From Baffinella frigidus (taxonomy: Eukaryota; Cryptophyceae; Cryptomonadales; Baffinellaceae): a DNA stretch of 10,831 nucleotides. A program made the position numbers and the translations under genes. Of this stretch, positions 10,501 to 10,831 are shown piece by piece. The notes below the pieces were generated by a model, which saw only the letters and a program-made list of their open reading frames with translations, was not told the DNA's origin and did not search any database. Every line of letters begins with the position of its first letter. Within the stretch, counting starts at the first letter, position 1. Location: the NCBI GenBank assembly GCA_026770585.1, contig MU646645.1:72719-83549 (forward strand). The letters are read 5' to 3'.

Positions 10501-10831
10501 CTCTCGCACACACTCTCTCTCTATCTCTCTCTCTTCCTCACATCATCCCCCTCCTCCGTACAAACCCGGACAGGGTTGGGACCTTCTGGGCAGTTGAGGG
10601 TTTAGGTTTTGGGTTTTGGGCCGAGGGTGAGGAGGGAGGGGAGGAGGGTGAGGGGGATGATGTGAGGAAGAGAGAGAGATAGAGTGTGTGTGTGTGAGAC
10701 AGTTTAGGGTTTAGGTTTTGGGTTTTGGGCCGAGGACGCTGCCCAGCAGGTCCCAACCCTGTCCGGGTTTGTACGGAGGAGGGGGATGATGTGAGGGGGG
10801 GGGAGAGAGAGAGAGTGTGTGTGTGTGTGTG
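10501..10831. repeat. Palindromic array with exon 16 pieces
   Basis: The left arm 10501-10593 and right arm 10739-10831 are inverted copies: (CA/TC)n microsatellite, CACATCATCCCCCTCCTCCG, TACAAACCCGGACAGGGTTG and GGACC, ending in an antisense exon 16 tail (10581-10593). Between them lies a direct repeat (about 10598-10626 and 10706-10735, GGTTTTGGGTTTTGGGCCGA) and a third copy of the GGGGGATGATGTGAGG-GAGAGA segment (about 10650-10700). It may continue beyond the window. Confidence 0.88.
10730..10749 (+). pseudogene. Exon 16 shard, donor side (c)
   Basis: CCGAGGACGCTGCCCAGCAG then GTCCC copies the end of exon 16 (GCGGAGGACGCCGCTGCCCAGCAG) with a three-base deletion. Confidence 0.88.

Larger units (their letters stand above)
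10201..10831 (+). other. Start of intron 16 (631 bases, open on the right)
   Basis: GTCTTA onward. It contains GGTTTAC units (about 10220-10255), exon 16 shards at 10280, 10453 and 10730, a G-strand block (10320-10445), and the palindromic array 10501-10831. No exon is recognised after 10200. Confidence 0.8.

Noticed and set aside
551-10750. Shards as a second, fragmented VPS35 gene or assembly collapse
   Set aside because: Copies are local to their own exon, differ in number and divergence, and follow a side rule that collapse of two alleles or paralogues would not produce. Long reads would settle it.
1-10831. CRISPR array or bacterial origin
   Set aside because: Repeats are 7-base tandem units without spacers, and the coding sequence is an intron-split eukaryotic retromer subunit.

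Overview
The window is intron-rich eukaryotic nuclear DNA. It carries an internal part of one gene on the + strand: VPS35, the alpha-solenoid core subunit of the retromer sorting complex. I read 16 exons (124-10200). They total 1113 coding bases, or 371 codons including split ones, and match roughly residues 100-475 of human VPS35. All junctions are phase-compatible. The true start codon and first exons lie to the left of the window and the C-terminal (VPS29-binding) part lies to the right. The peptides are somewhat closer to plant VPS35 than to animal VPS35. Together with GC-rich exons and Arabidopsis-type telomere-like repeats (CCCTAAA), this suggests a protist or alga; I cannot name the clade safely.

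Layout: exons average about 70 bases and fill only about 10% of the window. Introns run from 166 to 1515 bases. They are packed with (a) blocks of 7-base repeats that are telomere-like or telomere-derived (CCCTAAA, CCCTACA, CCCGAAA, CCCTCAA, CCAAACA, CCCTCCA and others), (b) truncated copies ('shards') of the neighbouring VPS35 exons, each carrying a splice-site edge, (c) long-armed hairpins resembling MITEs (292-431, 1006-1173, 3324-3472, 5966-6077), and (d) unique spacer. Region by region: 1-813 holds exons 1-2 and a hairpin; 814-2980 holds exons 3-5, a second exon-3-like copy and a tandem copy of exon 4; 2981-4495 is the largest intron, with four copies of the exon 5 end, a hairpin, a GGGTGGA array and an inverted copy of intron 4; 4496-6380 holds exons 6-10 and an inverted copy of the exon 9 start; 6381-7753 holds exons 11-12 and three copies of the exon 11 end; 7754-9520 holds exons 13-14 and three copies of the exon 14 start; 9521-10831 holds exons 15-16 and a final palindromic array with exon 16 pieces.

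The most interesting point is the ordering of the shards. Every direct-orientation shard holding an acceptor edge lies upstream of its parent exon, and every one holding a donor edge lies downstream. An intact exon can therefore still be spliced. This fits repeated insertion of telomere-like repeats at breaks close to splice sites, with duplication of the flanking exon and splice site, leaving the protein unchanged while the introns grow. Other notable features are 5' splice sites that mostly begin GTC rather than GTA/GTG with CAG at every acceptor, an exon 3 copy that is phase-compatible as an alternative exon, and several inverted shards linked to G-strand repeat blocks. No other gene, RNA gene or CRISPR array was recognised on either strand; most long open frames are translations of the 7-base repeats.
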